Shown: positions 1 to 7,295, counted from the first letter of the stretch. The stretch is 8,250 nucleotides of DNA from Desulfocapsa sp. (GCA_020717935.1 DYDK01000072.1:1-8250); one strand, 5' to 3'. The notes: a model not told the origin generated them from the letters alone. Numbers and translations: made by a program.

Positions 1-1
1 G

Positions 2-106
2 CTGCTTTGTCGCAAATTGACAAATCTCGGAGCACGCACTCCAGCCGGAAAATGGATAGTCGTTGAGGTCGGCGAAGAGCCAATAACAAATGTCCAAAAA
101 AAATGA
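2..106 (+). CDS. C-terminal end of an unidentified upstream gene (partial)
   Basis: This frame is open from the window edge to a TGA at 104-106 and gives about 34 residues, ending in VGEEPITNVQKK. The other two forward frames hit stops earlier. The composition (LGARTPAGKWIVVEV) looks like ordinary protein sequence, but I do not recognise the family. The stop lies 34 bp before the preferred uvrC start, so the gene is probably transcribed together with uvrC. It is too short to be certain that it is coding. Confidence 0.45.
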   Translation: MLCRKLTNLGARTPAGKWIVVEVGEEPITNVQKK

Positions 107-140
107 CGCTTTTGGCATGTTGTTTACGAGGTCTGTTCTT

Positions 141-2012
141 ATGTTTCCCGTTAATATTCTTGATTCAATCCCCCACTCTCCCGGGGTTTATCTCATGCTC
201 GACAAAAAAGCCAGTATCCTTTATGTCGGTAAGGCGAAAGATCTTCGAAATCGGCTGGCCTCCTACGCTCGGGTAGAAGAAGCGGCTCAGGGGAAAACGG
301 CGGTTATGCTCTCCCATGTTCACACCATTGACACCCTGCTCACCCGTACCGAGAAAGAAGCCCTGATCCTTGAAGCCTCGCTGATCAAGCAACACCACCC
401 GAAATATAACATTATTCTTCGCGATGACAAAAATTATCCGCTGATAAAAGTCACGGTTCAAGAAGAATGGCCACGGGTAATGATGACCAGACGACGCAAA
501 AAAGACGGTGCCCGCTATTTTGGCCCCTTTGTTTCTTCATCGGCCATGTGGGCAAGTTTAAAACTGATTGCTACCCTCTTTCCCCTGCGACGCTGCAAGA
601 CGCCTCGCCTGCCAAACCGAACCCGCCCTTGCCTTAACGGACAGATGCACCATTGCCTGGCTCCATGCATGGGGTTGAATCAATCTGCCGATCGCGAACG
701 ATATCAGAAGATGGTTCAGCAGGTCATTCTCTTGCTTGAAGGCCGCAACCGTGAGTTGATCGCCGCCATGACGACAAAGATGAATGGAGCCGCTGCTGAT
801 CTTGCGTTTGAACAGGCGGCTATCATTCGTGATCAGATTCAGGCATTGACAAAAACTCTTGAAAAACAGATCGTTGTGACAAACAACGCCAAAGACCAGG
901 ATGTTTTTGGTCTGGCCAGAAAAGATGCCTCTCTGGCCCTCTCTCTTCTTCTGGTCAGAAACGGCATCATCAGCGGCAATCGCAGCTTCTTCCTTGCTGA
1001 CCCCATAGGAGATGATGCAAGTATCCTTTCCCAGGCACTGCTCCAGTACTACAATGTGGGCGATTCCCTGCCCTGGGAAATCCTCCTGCCCTGTGCACCA
1101 GAGGAAAAAGAACTGCTTGCGGAACGATTGAGTGAACTGAGCGGCGAGGCGGTGCGCCTTATCATCCCACAACGCGGGGATAAGACACACCTTGTTGCTA
1201 TGGCCAATGCCAATGCCCAACAGCTTTTTGCCGACCGCGAACATAAAAAACAATCATGGCAGACCCTGGCAGCGGCAATGACGGATGCGTTACGATTGAA
1301 TCACTCTCCTGAGAGTATCGAATGCGTTGATATTTCCAATACCTCCGGTCAGCAAGCCGTGGGCTCCCTTGTCTGTTTTCAACAGGGGGAACCCGCACCG
1401 CATAAATACCGGCATTACACCATTACCACCGTTGATGGCCCTGATGATTACGCAATGATGGGCGAAGTTCTGGAACGACGAATACAACGGGGACTTGCTG
1501 ACAATGATCTTCCTGACCTGCTGATGGTGGACGGTGGTCGAGGTCAGTTAGGGGTGGCCATGCGGGTGGTGAAGGAATTGGAAACGAAGGCGGAAATGAA
1601 GATCCTTCAGCATATGGAGTGGATCAGCATTGCCAAGGAAAGACAGGGGGAAGGAGAAAAGTTGTACACACCTGGACGCAAGAACCCCATTATCCTGCCC
1701 GCTCACAATCCAGTGCTGCTCTATCTGATGCGAATTCGCGATGAGTCTCATCGCTTCGGGGTGAGTTTCCATCGCCACCGGCGCAACAGAGCTTCGTTAA
1801 GCTCTGAATTAGACACCATTGGCGGCATTGGCTCGCAAAAGAAGCAAGCCTTACTCAAGGGCTTGGGGAGCTTGGGAAAAATCAAGCAGGCAACGAAGGA
1901 GCAATTGGGAAAAGTTGCCGGAATCGGGCCAGAATTAGCGAAGGCCATTTATCGTCATTTTCATCACGAAGCAGAACGCACAGAAGAGGAGCTTGCAAAA
2001 AATGACCACTGA
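141..2012 (+). CDS. uvrC: UvrABC system protein C (excinuclease ABC subunit C)
   Basis: UvrC makes both incisions around a DNA lesion in nucleotide excision repair, acting in the cytoplasm with UvrB. Numbered from the upstream ATG at 90, the GIY-YIG nuclease domain spans residues 30-110 (G32-V-Y, Y45-V-G, catalytic-type E95). Cysteines C169, C181, C189 and C193 match the cluster that binds [4Fe-4S] in UvrC. A UVR motif for UvrB contact lies near 228-255. The RNase H-like nuclease has D414 (VDIS), D452/D453 (DDYAMM), D481 (VDGG) and H554 (DESHRFG). Tandem helix-hairpin-helix motifs lie at 575-625. I prefer the ATG at 141: GAGG lies 9 nt upstream and the remaining 623 residues fit the family length. 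The ATG at 90 would add 17 residues that are not typical of the family and would overlap the upstream frame. The family call is secure. Confidence 0.97.
   Translation: MFPVNILDSIPHSPGVYLMLDKKASILYVGKAKDLRNRLASYARVEEAAQGKTAVMLSHVHTIDTLLTRTEKEALILEASLIKQHHPKYNIILRDDKNYPLIKVTVQEEWPRVMMTRRRKKDGARYFGPFVSSSAMWASLKLIATLFPLRRCKTPRLPNRTRPCLNGQMHHCLAPCMGLNQSADRERYQKMVQQVILLLEGRNRELIAAMTTKMNGAAADLAFEQAAIIRDQIQALTKTLEKQIVVTNNAKDQDVFGLARKDASLALSLLLVRNGIISGNRSFFLADPIGDDASILSQALLQYYNVGDSLPWEILLPCAPEEKELLAERLSELSGEAVRLIIPQRGDKTHLVAMANANAQQLFADREHKKQSWQTLAAAMTDALRLNHSPESIECVDISNTSGQQAVGSLVCFQQGEPAPHKYRHYTITTVDGPDDYAMMGEVLERRIQRGLADNDLPDLLMVDGGRGQLGVAMRVVKELETKAEMKILQHMEWISIAKERQGEGEKLYTPGRKNPIILPAHNPVLLYLMRIRDESHRFGVSFHRHRRNRASLSSELDTIGGIGSQKKQALLKGLGSLGKIKQATKEQLGKVAGIGPELAKAIYRHFHHEAERTEEELAKNDH
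1983..1991 (+). promoter_or_regulatory. Ribosome binding site of the BFD-like gene, inside uvrC
   Basis: The purine-rich GAAGAGGAG lies in the last codons of uvrC, 10 nt before the ATG at 2002. It favours that ATG over the in-frame TTG at 1993, which lies only 1 nt after the site. The arrangement suggests translational coupling to uvrC. Confidence 0.6.
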
Positions 2013-2256
2013 AGAAGAAATCCTGGCCCGCCTGCGTCCAGGATGCATCTGTAAAGGGATTCGATTGTACCGAATTATTGAGGCCATCGACCAGGGGGCC
2101 AGCAGTTTTGCGGAAGTGGCAGAAAAGACCGGCATTGGCGGCGGTTCATGTGGATCAAAGCGATGCGGACTCAAAGTGGCTGAACTCTTTTCTCAAAAAA
2201 ACTCTGAGCCCGCTCCATCGCCTGTTCCATCGAAAGACTGCTCTGCACAGCAATAG
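2002..2256 (+). CDS. Small BFD-like [2Fe-2S]-binding protein
   Basis: This 84-residue protein has the four-cysteine layout of BFD-like (bacterioferritin-associated ferredoxin) domains. C15-I-C17 is followed by KGI, and then GGGSC50-GSKR-C55 by the helix GLKVAELF. The second pair is spaced CX4C, a variant also found in BFD-like domains of some multidomain oxidases. It probably binds a [2Fe-2S] cluster and passes electrons in the cytoplasm; the partner is unknown. Its first 11 nt overlap the end of uvrC, so it is likely co-translated with it. The conserved domain ends near residue 66. The rest is a Ser/Pro-rich tail (PAPSPVP) whose DNA is antisense to the end of dus. The low-complexity tail suggests that the overlap, not selection on the protein, sets its sequence. 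The family call is good; the cellular role is unknown. Confidence 0.82.
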   Translation: MTTEEEILARLRPGCICKGIRLYRIIEAIDQGASSFAEVAEKTGIGGGSCGSKRCGLKVAELFSQKNSEPAPSPVPSKDCSAQQ

Positions 2257-3151
2257 CCAGATGATGGCCAAACGAGAAATTTTGTCCGTAATAATGGGTA
2301 AACTGTTTCAATCGTCCCAGCCGGCGTTCAGGGCGAAATCGCTCCAGCAAGGAAACAAAGCGAGAATAAATATCCGCAAAACTTAAACTCGACGGCACAC
2401 AGGGCATGCCGTAAATCTCCCGGGCAATATCGGCAAAGAGCCAGGGGCGACAGACCGCACCGCGGCCCAGCATCAGTCCATCGGCACCGGACTGTTCCAG
2501 GCATTTTCTGGCATCGTTCACACTAAAAATTCCGCCATTGGCCAGCACTGGAATGGTGAGGGCTGACTTCACTTTGCCAATCCAGTCCCAACGAGGCCGA
2601 CGACAAAATTTTTCCCCATGCAATCGTCCATGCACCGAAAGCAGATCCACCCCCTCCCCTTCCAGCATCCGGCAGAACTCAAGCAGACGACATTCATTTA
2701 AATCGACACCCAGACGAATCTTGGCGCTCAAAGGAAGAGTAGTGGCTCGCCGGAGCCTCATTATCGTCTGCCGTACCTGCTCGGAATTACTGGTTAAAGC
2801 GCAACCGGCCCCCTGTTTACGCACATTGGGAGCCGGACATCCAAGATTCAGATCAATGCCCTGGGCCTCAAGTTGATGCAACCGTTCCACTGCCGGAATA
2901 ATGTCATGGCCAGGACTGACAAAAAGCTGATAAAAAAGGGGGGTTTCCAGGGGAGAGCGAAACAAAAAAGGAGAGACCAAGGCGTTCTCCTGCGGCAATC
3001 TCCCCACCGATAACATCTCGGTAAAGAGCAGGCCAACCCCCCCCAGCTCAATGGTCAGGGTTCGCAGTGCGGAATGGGACAGACCCACCATGGGGGCCAA
3101 GGCCAAGGGTGGTGAGATACTCAGATTGCTGATGGTGAGGGAAGGGTTCAT
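2171..3151 (-). CDS. tRNA-dihydrouridine synthase (Dus family)
   Basis: This flavoenzyme of the Dus family reduces specific uridines in tRNA to dihydrouridine using FMN and NAD(P)H. Numbered from a TTG at 3166, the TIM-barrel motifs run in order: LALAPMVGLS (21-30), the GID-LNLGCP loop with catalytic-type C110, AKIRLG with K149, SVHGR with H179, LANGGI (208-213) and the FMN phosphate site GRGA (235-237). The length of about 326 residues is normal. I chose the ATG at 3151 as start; the TTG at 3166 would add five residues, and neither has a strong Shine-Dalgarno sequence. The last 86 bp overlap the convergent BFD-like gene. The motifs do not let me choose the subfamily (DusA, B or C), so no symbol is given. 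There is no other gene on the same strand close enough to be an obvious operon partner. Confidence 0.93.
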   Translation of the reverse strand: MNPSLTISNLSISPPLALAPMVGLSHSALRTLTIELGGVGLLFTEMLSVGRLPQENALVSPFLFRSPLETPLFYQLFVSPGHDIIPAVERLHQLEAQGIDLNLGCPAPNVRKQGAGCALTSNSEQVRQTIMRLRRATTLPLSAKIRLGVDLNECRLLEFCRMLEGEGVDLLSVHGRLHGEKFCRRPRWDWIGKVKSALTIPVLANGGIFSVNDARKCLEQSGADGLMLGRGAVCRPWLFADIAREIYGMPCVPSSLSFADIYSRFVSLLERFRPERRLGRLKQFTHYYGQNFSFGHHLAIAVQSSLSMEQAMERAQSFFEKRVQPL

Positions 3152-3191
3152 CAATGATGTCGACAAGTTTTTTCCGAGTCCCTTAGGGGTT

Positions 3192-3215
3192 CATTCTCGT
3201 TTGCATTCTCGTTGA
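3192..3215. repeat. 12-bp direct tandem repeat upstream of dus
   Basis: CATTCTCGTTTG is followed at once by CATTCTCGTTGA, with the first ten bases identical. The second unit overlaps a hairpin with stem TTCTCG (3206-3211) and CGAGAA (3219-3224). It lies about 40-65 bp upstream of the dus start, so an operator role is possible but nothing confirms it. Confidence 0.55.
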
Positions 3216-3238
3216 CACCGAGAAGAGAAAGCAAGCGC

Positions 3239-3313
3239 ATGACGACGAAGCAGTACAAGGAGTACAGTGAGGAGCCATGCAGCGCAGCCGACGAAGGTGC
3301 CGGTTTGAATGCG
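3239..3313 (+). repeat. Dispersed intergenic repeat, copy A
   Basis: This 75-bp segment begins ATGACGACGAAGCAGTACAA and ends GGTTTGAATGCG. It aligns by hand with 8061-8129 (copy B) at about 52 of 69 positions with one 6-nt gap. Similarity may continue weakly past the end (tgaaa, then ttacc). It is open from its ATG to a TGA at 3317-3319 and would give a 26-residue peptide starting MTTKQYKEYSEE. No Shine-Dalgarno site precedes it. It lies 88 bp upstream of the dus start and points away from it. It is more likely a repeat family than a gene. Confidence 0.6.
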
Positions 3314-3319
3314 CAGTGA

Positions 3320-3493
3320 AATCAGAAATTACTCATTTACCGAAATTGCACCTAAATTTGAGCCATATTTGGTTATGCCAATTGAGCAAATAGCGAGCAC
3401 ATCAATACTCTAAACTCCGAACCCACAAACAAATTGTGTTTTGACACAGAGTCCGGAGTCTCTCAAGCCCACTTATCTGTGATTTTGGCACAG
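3320..3493. other. Intergenic stretch with small hairpins only
   Basis: I see no gene here. There is a stem TGTGT/ACACA (3435-3439 with 3444-3448), a stem CTGTG/CACAG (3477-3481 with 3489-3493), and an outer pairing ACTCCG/CGGAGT (3414-3419 with 3454-3459) that encloses the first. Together they could fold as a structured RNA, but the stems are short and may be chance. Confidence 0.3.
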
Positions 3494-3619
3494 TCAAAAA
3501 TGATGGTCTCGCAAAAAGTCGAAAAAGCCCAAAAGTGCCCCTGTAACATATTGAAATTACAGGGGTGAAATTTGAGAAAAAGCCCATTCGGGGACTTTTT
3601 GCGAGACCATCAAAAATGA
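3494..3619. mobile_element. MITE-like palindromic element
   Basis: A perfect 20-bp inverted repeat, TGATGGTCTCGCAAAAAGTC at 3501-3520 and its complement at 3593-3612, bounds the segment. The 10-bp direct repeat TCAAAAATGA occurs at 3494-3503 and 3610-3619, overlapping the ends as a target duplication would. The core is then 106 bp (3504-3609). Inside is a second perfect stem, CCCCTGTAA (3538-3546) with TTACAGGGG (3557-3565), plus the 11-bp direct repeat GAAAAAGCCCA (3521-3531 and 3576-3586). There is no coding capacity. It lies 47 bp past the stop of the PilZ gene. On that strand the stem is followed by TCATTTTTGA, so it might also help to end transcription. Confidence 0.65.
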
Positions 3620-3665
3620 CCCAAAGAAGGGATACAAAATGGCAAATTATCAACTCCCGCACGCC

Positions 3666-6044
3666 CTACACTCCCTGCGCCCCCTGCTGTATTATGCTTT
3701 TAATGTCCTCTTTATTCATCGGCTTATCAAATCGCATATGCATAAGGTAATCACTATTGAAAACATTTTGTAACGAAACCCCAACAACGAGTCCTTTCGT
3801 CTTTATAAGATTATGATTTCCTCCCTGAAGAGAAAGCTCAAGATATCTTCCCAAAAACAACTGGGCATTTTCTTTCTTCGAAAGTCGAATCAAAAAAGCA
3901 AGACCCCCATGGGAAATATTTTCCAGGTGTCCTCTAAACTTCTGTGGCGTAGCTTGTCCGTGCTCATCAAGGAGATTGCAGGCCACGACTTGTTCTGCAT
4001 GATCTCGTTTATTCTCACGACGACTTTGTCCAGATATGCGTAACAAATCAGGAACATTATCGAACCTGCGACAAAAATCAGTCAGTTGAGATTCAAGCCC
4101 AGGGTATTGCGGCAATAATTGTTGAAATGTTTGTCGTTCAAGTATCCGCATCTGCACTGCCGTAATGGCGGTTAAGGATTCTGTCCATACCGAGGCATCA
4201 AAAAAAGAAGCGACTCCAACAATATCACCTGGATTCAGGTTGTTAAGGGATATTGTTTTCTGACCTTGCTGATAGCTCAAATTCACCTGCCCTTCGTTGA
4301 TAAAATAGAGAATCGCTTTCGCTGCCCCTTGCTGAATGATCACATCCCCTTGCTGATATCTCAAGGAACGCTGACAATGATACAAGGCGCTGAAGGCATC
4401 TGAGTCCAGGACATCATGGAGTTCACTCCAAAGACTAAGATCGTGACTATTGATGGTGCTCTTTTTTTCATTTGCAATCAGCTCACTCACCCGAATAACC
4501 TCCAGTAAGGCATTAGGGTCGATAGCGAATATCCGATCTCGCAGAATCTCAGCCGTCACAAAATCATTGTTTTTTGCCGCCGTAATCGCTCGTTCAGCAA
4601 TGAATTGTGTCGCCTCACCAATCTTTTTCATCTGGAGCAACTTCTCAATCTTGCTCTCCAGATCTCGTAGATTCAGCCGAGCCACTTGTTCAGCATGAGG
4701 ATCAGAAGCAAAAGAAACTTGTATCTGCTCCTCAACATCTTGTGGTGCGGCTGGCTGTTGAACCGGTTGTAACTGTGATTCAAGGCTCTGCAAGGTCTGT
4801 TGAACAATATCGGATATTGAGTCATTTCCTGCTTTTCTTTGTGCAACCCGCTCATCAAGGACTTGTCGTAAAAGGGTCACAGTTCGTCGCTGAGGGGTCA
4901 AAAGAAGAACCATGCACAGTTGGGACAGTAGCTCATCGTGAACATGAGGGGCAAACGAATCCCTTTCTGACAGAAGATCAAGCAATATATCCATGCATTC
5001 GGCAGTGCATCCAAGTTGTCCAATTTTGGCAATAATCCGGACCTTTATTTCATCATGCACCACTGGTAAAGCCGCCAATAAATACTTCTTCTTTTCATCA
5101 CCAGAAATATTATCAAGGCAATCAATCACCTGCTGCTGGACACGCATGTCCCTATGCTTGAGAAGGGGAAGCACCAGCGGGATATGAGACACATCGCCCC
5201 AAACCATTATCAGTGCCACGATATTACGAAATCCGTACCAAGGCAGATCTTTATTGAGATACTCCTTCAGCACTGGCACGGGCAACTCCCCTGTTTTTTG
5301 AATTAATTTAAGGAAATAGATACGATCATTTTTCTGCTGCGACACCAGAAGCTTATCAAGAAGGAAGGTGATGGCACGACAACCAAAATGGGCCAATATT
5401 TTCTCGGCCAAGGGTTGCCGCCCCCCCTGGCCATGTTGACAGACCAAGACTAACTCCTCCAAAATATGAGAAATAGCCAGTCCATCAAGAGTTCTAGAAG
5501 CCAAACCCCGAATAATATTTCCTTTCTCTAACACACCCGAATAAATCCGAAACAAGATGTCCTGAAGGGGTTCAAAGTGTTGCCAATGGCCTTCGTTCAA
5601 CATTCGGAGGCCATTTCGTTGTAATTGACGGCAAACCGTGTCACACGAGGGCACATAAGTTTTTTCCACCTCCAACCAGTGGGCCATGGCCATGCTCACC
5701 TGCACCAGCAAGGCATAGTCTTCATCGGGGGAGAGAAGACCAGAACAAAAGGAAAGAGCCATGACCGCCCGCTCACGAAGGGAAATATCTTCGCCACAGG
5801 CATAGCTTTCAAGCTGTTGCACCAGCATTTCGGCTCGTCCGTGATCTCCAATATGAGCGGCTTCATGGATCACTTGTGACACATTGCTGACAAACTCATC
5901 ATGCGACAGGACACTGCTGTCGCCCTGTGCAAACCCTTCTATTTGCCGCATCATCCGCATGTTGAGCCGCTGTTTTTCGCCTTCGGCAATCAGTGTTTTC
6001 GCCTTTTGCAAGGCCTGTTGTTTGTGCTCTTGATCAACAGTCAT
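3666..6044 (-). CDS. Helical-repeat / cyclic-nucleotide-fold / PilZ regulator protein
   Basis: This 792-residue protein has no signal peptide or membrane segment. Residues 1-205 are helical without a family I recognise. Residues 210-400 look like HEAT-type repeats (for example LVLPLLKHRDMRVQQQVIDC). Residues 420-450 are a Gln/Pro-rich linker, and 455-525 are helical, possibly coiled coil or TPR-like. A cyclic-nucleotide-binding (Crp-type) beta-roll follows at about 545-660 (GDVIIQQGAAKAILYFINEG, then GDIVGVASFF). A PilZ domain with R676-x3-R680 and N709-x-S711-x2-G714 fills 675-785. The PilZ motifs fit c-di-GMP binding. The phosphate cassette of the beta-roll lacks the usual Pro-Arg-x-Ala, so cAMP/cGMP binding is doubtful. 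It probably senses c-di-GMP and acts by protein contact. The ATG at 6044 has no clear Shine-Dalgarno sequence. The gene is divergent from kamA. Confidence 0.85.
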   Translation of the reverse strand: MTVDQEHKQQALQKAKTLIAEGEKQRLNMRMMRQIEGFAQGDSSVLSHDEFVSNVSQVIHEAAHIGDHGRAEMLVQQLESYACGEDISLRERAVMALSFCSGLLSPDEDYALLVQVSMAMAHWLEVEKTYVPSCDTVCRQLQRNGLRMLNEGHWQHFEPLQDILFRIYSGVLEKGNIIRGLASRTLDGLAISHILEELVLVCQHGQGGRQPLAEKILAHFGCRAITFLLDKLLVSQQKNDRIYFLKLIQKTGELPVPVLKEYLNKDLPWYGFRNIVALIMVWGDVSHIPLVLPLLKHRDMRVQQQVIDCLDNISGDEKKKYLLAALPVVHDEIKVRIIAKIGQLGCTAECMDILLDLLSERDSFAPHVHDELLSQLCMVLLLTPQRRTVTLLRQVLDERVAQRKAGNDSISDIVQQTLQSLESQLQPVQQPAAPQDVEEQIQVSFASDPHAEQVARLNLRDLESKIEKLLQMKKIGEATQFIAERAITAAKNNDFVTAEILRDRIFAIDPNALLEVIRVSELIANEKKSTINSHDLSLWSELHDVLDSDAFSALYHCQRSLRYQQGDVIIQQGAAKAILYFINEGQVNLSYQQGQKTISLNNLNPGDIVGVASFFDASVWTESLTAITAVQMRILERQTFQQLLPQYPGLESQLTDFCRRFDNVPDLLRISGQSRRENKRDHAEQVVACNLLDEHGQATPQKFRGHLENISHGGLAFLIRLSKKENAQLFLGRYLELSLQGGNHNLIKTKGLVVGVSLQNVFNSDYLMHMRFDKPMNKEDIKSIIQQGAQGV

Positions 6045-6108
6045 GGCTTAATAAGAAATCGAAAATAGAAAGAAATAAAAAAATAACATGAACGGGCCTC
6101 TTGAGAAA

Positions 6109-6137
6109 TTGACATTTCAACAATGATATCCCATAAT
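6109..6137 (+). promoter_or_regulatory. Sigma70-like promoter for kamA
   Basis: TTGACA (6109-6114), a 17-nt spacer and CATAAT (6132-6137) match the consensus at 11 of 12 bases with ideal spacing. The expected start site is near 6144, at most a few nt before the kamA ATG at 6146, so the transcript would be leaderless or nearly so. Confidence 0.6.
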
Positions 6138-6160
6138 ATTATCCTATGAAAACATGGCAA
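6133..6160 (-). promoter_or_regulatory. Sigma70-like promoter for the PilZ-domain gene
   Basis: On the minus strand TTGCCA (6160-6155), a 16-nt spacer and TATTAT (6138-6133) match the consensus at 10 of 12 bases. Transcription would begin near 6126, leaving a leader of about 80 nt. Its -10 box shares five base pairs with the -10 box of the opposite promoter, and its -35 box lies inside the first codons of kamA. Confidence 0.45.
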
Positions 6161-7195
6161 GACATACTCAAGGATTCGATAAACAGCTCGGCTGCCCTCA
6201 ATGCCTATTTTAATACTCAGCATACCTCAATTGATACGATAATAGCAACATATCCAATGAGGATTAACTCCTATTATCTGCAATTAATTCAGAATGCAGG
6301 CGATGCTTTGTGGAAACAGGCTGTTCCGGTCGAGGCAGAACTGAATGATCCGGTGTGCATAGAAGACCCCTTGGATGAAGAAAATTTAAGTCCAGTGCCC
6401 AACCTGGTCCACAAATATCCCGACCGAGTTTTGTTTTTGATTTCTAATCAGTGTGCCATGTACTGCCGTTTTTGTACCCGCAAACGGAAGGTGGGCACCG
6501 ACAAAATGGCCATCACCTCGCAGACCATTAACGCGGGACTTGAATATATCCGTCAGCATCCACAGGTTCGCGAGGTACTCCTTTCCGGCGGCGATCCACT
6601 GCTTCTACCCGACTCTCAAATCGAATCCATCCTGTCCAGGCTGCGAGCAATTCCCTCGGTAAAGGTGATCCGCATTGGCACCCGCGTTCCCTGCACCCTA
6701 CCCATGCGTGTGACCCCTGAACTGACCGCCATTTTGAAAAAATATCACCCTCTGTATATCAACACCCATTTCAACCATCCGGCAGAAATTACGCCCGAGT
6801 CCAGTGCGGCATGCATGATGCTTGCGAATGCCGGAATCCCCTTGGGCTGCCAGACCGTGCTCCTCAAAGGGGTCAACGACAGTCCAGAAATCATGCGCAA
6901 ACTGCTGCTCAAGCTCCTAGAGATTCGGGTTAAACCCTATTATCTTTTTCAAACCGATCTCACCGCCGGAACCAACCACTTCCGGACCTCGACCGCCACC
7001 GGTATTGCCATCATGCGCAGCCTGATTGGCCATATCTCTGGACTTGCAATTCCCACATTTGCTCTTGATGGGCCAGGCGGAAAAGGAAAAATCCCGCTCA
7101 CCCCTGACTACATTTTAACTCGAGGCGACTCGTTGGTTTTTCAAAATTACCGCGGTGAGACATGCACCTACCCGGAATCAGGGGATGGAATTTAG
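6146..7195 (+). CDS. KamA-family radical SAM protein, lysine 2,3-aminomutase-like
   Basis: This 349-residue protein carries the radical SAM cluster motif C103-AMY-C107-RF-C110, followed by TRKRKVG as in lysine 2,3-aminomutases, and SGGDP (147-151). The PLP lysine is probably K315 in PGGKGKIP. D271 (TDLTAGTNHFRT) and D308 (ALDGPGG) match the two aspartates that hold the side-chain amine of lysine in the clostridial enzyme; glutamate 2,3-aminomutases change these. This points to L-lysine to L-beta-lysine conversion in the cytoplasm. The protein stops soon after the PLP motif and lacks the C-terminal zinc-binding tail of the roughly 416-residue enzymes, so its length is nearer EpmB, which modifies EF-P. 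No acetyltransferase (AblB) or EF-P gene is adjacent. The N-terminus MKTWQDILKDSI fits the family, which supports the ATG at 6146 despite the lack of a Shine-Dalgarno sequence. The family is secure; the exact substrate is less so. Confidence 0.88.
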   Translation: MKTWQDILKDSINSSAALNAYFNTQHTSIDTIIATYPMRINSYYLQLIQNAGDALWKQAVPVEAELNDPVCIEDPLDEENLSPVPNLVHKYPDRVLFLISNQCAMYCRFCTRKRKVGTDKMAITSQTINAGLEYIRQHPQVREVLLSGGDPLLLPDSQIESILSRLRAIPSVKVIRIGTRVPCTLPMRVTPELTAILKKYHPLYINTHFNHPAEITPESSAACMMLANAGIPLGCQTVLLKGVNDSPEIMRKLLLKLLEIRVKPYYLFQTDLTAGTNHFRTSTATGIAIMRSLIGHISGLAIPTFALDGPGGKGKIPLTPDYILTRGDSLVFQNYRGETCTYPESGDGI

Positions 7196-7295
7196 AGCCC
7201 CGAACAGAATAATCCTCCCCTATATACCGCAAAGGGAAGCGAACTGGTCAACCATGACTCGTTAGACAGTCCGGCTGACCATTGCATCATGCCTT

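Noticed and set aside
558..1253. 231-residue minus-strand open frame inside uvrC
   Set aside because: It is a shadow of the well-supported uvrC frame, with no recognisable domain and no ribosome site of note.
3212..3240. TTGACA on the plus strand as a promoter for repeat copy A
   Set aside because: There is no -10-like hexamer at 16-18 nt (the sequence there is AGCGCA/GCGCAT), so the -35 match is probably chance.
3402..3662. 86-residue minus-strand frame in the intergenic region
   Set aside because: It runs through the MITE-like palindrome and the small hairpins, has no recognisable domain, and its sequence follows from the repeat.
4607..5035. 142-residue plus-strand frame inside the PilZ-domain gene
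   Set aside because: It is a shadow of a long gene with recognisable cyclic-nucleotide and PilZ domains on the other strand.
7201..7240. Possible kamA terminator (CCCT...AGGG)
   Set aside because: The stem is only about four base pairs with a loop of eleven and no T-run.
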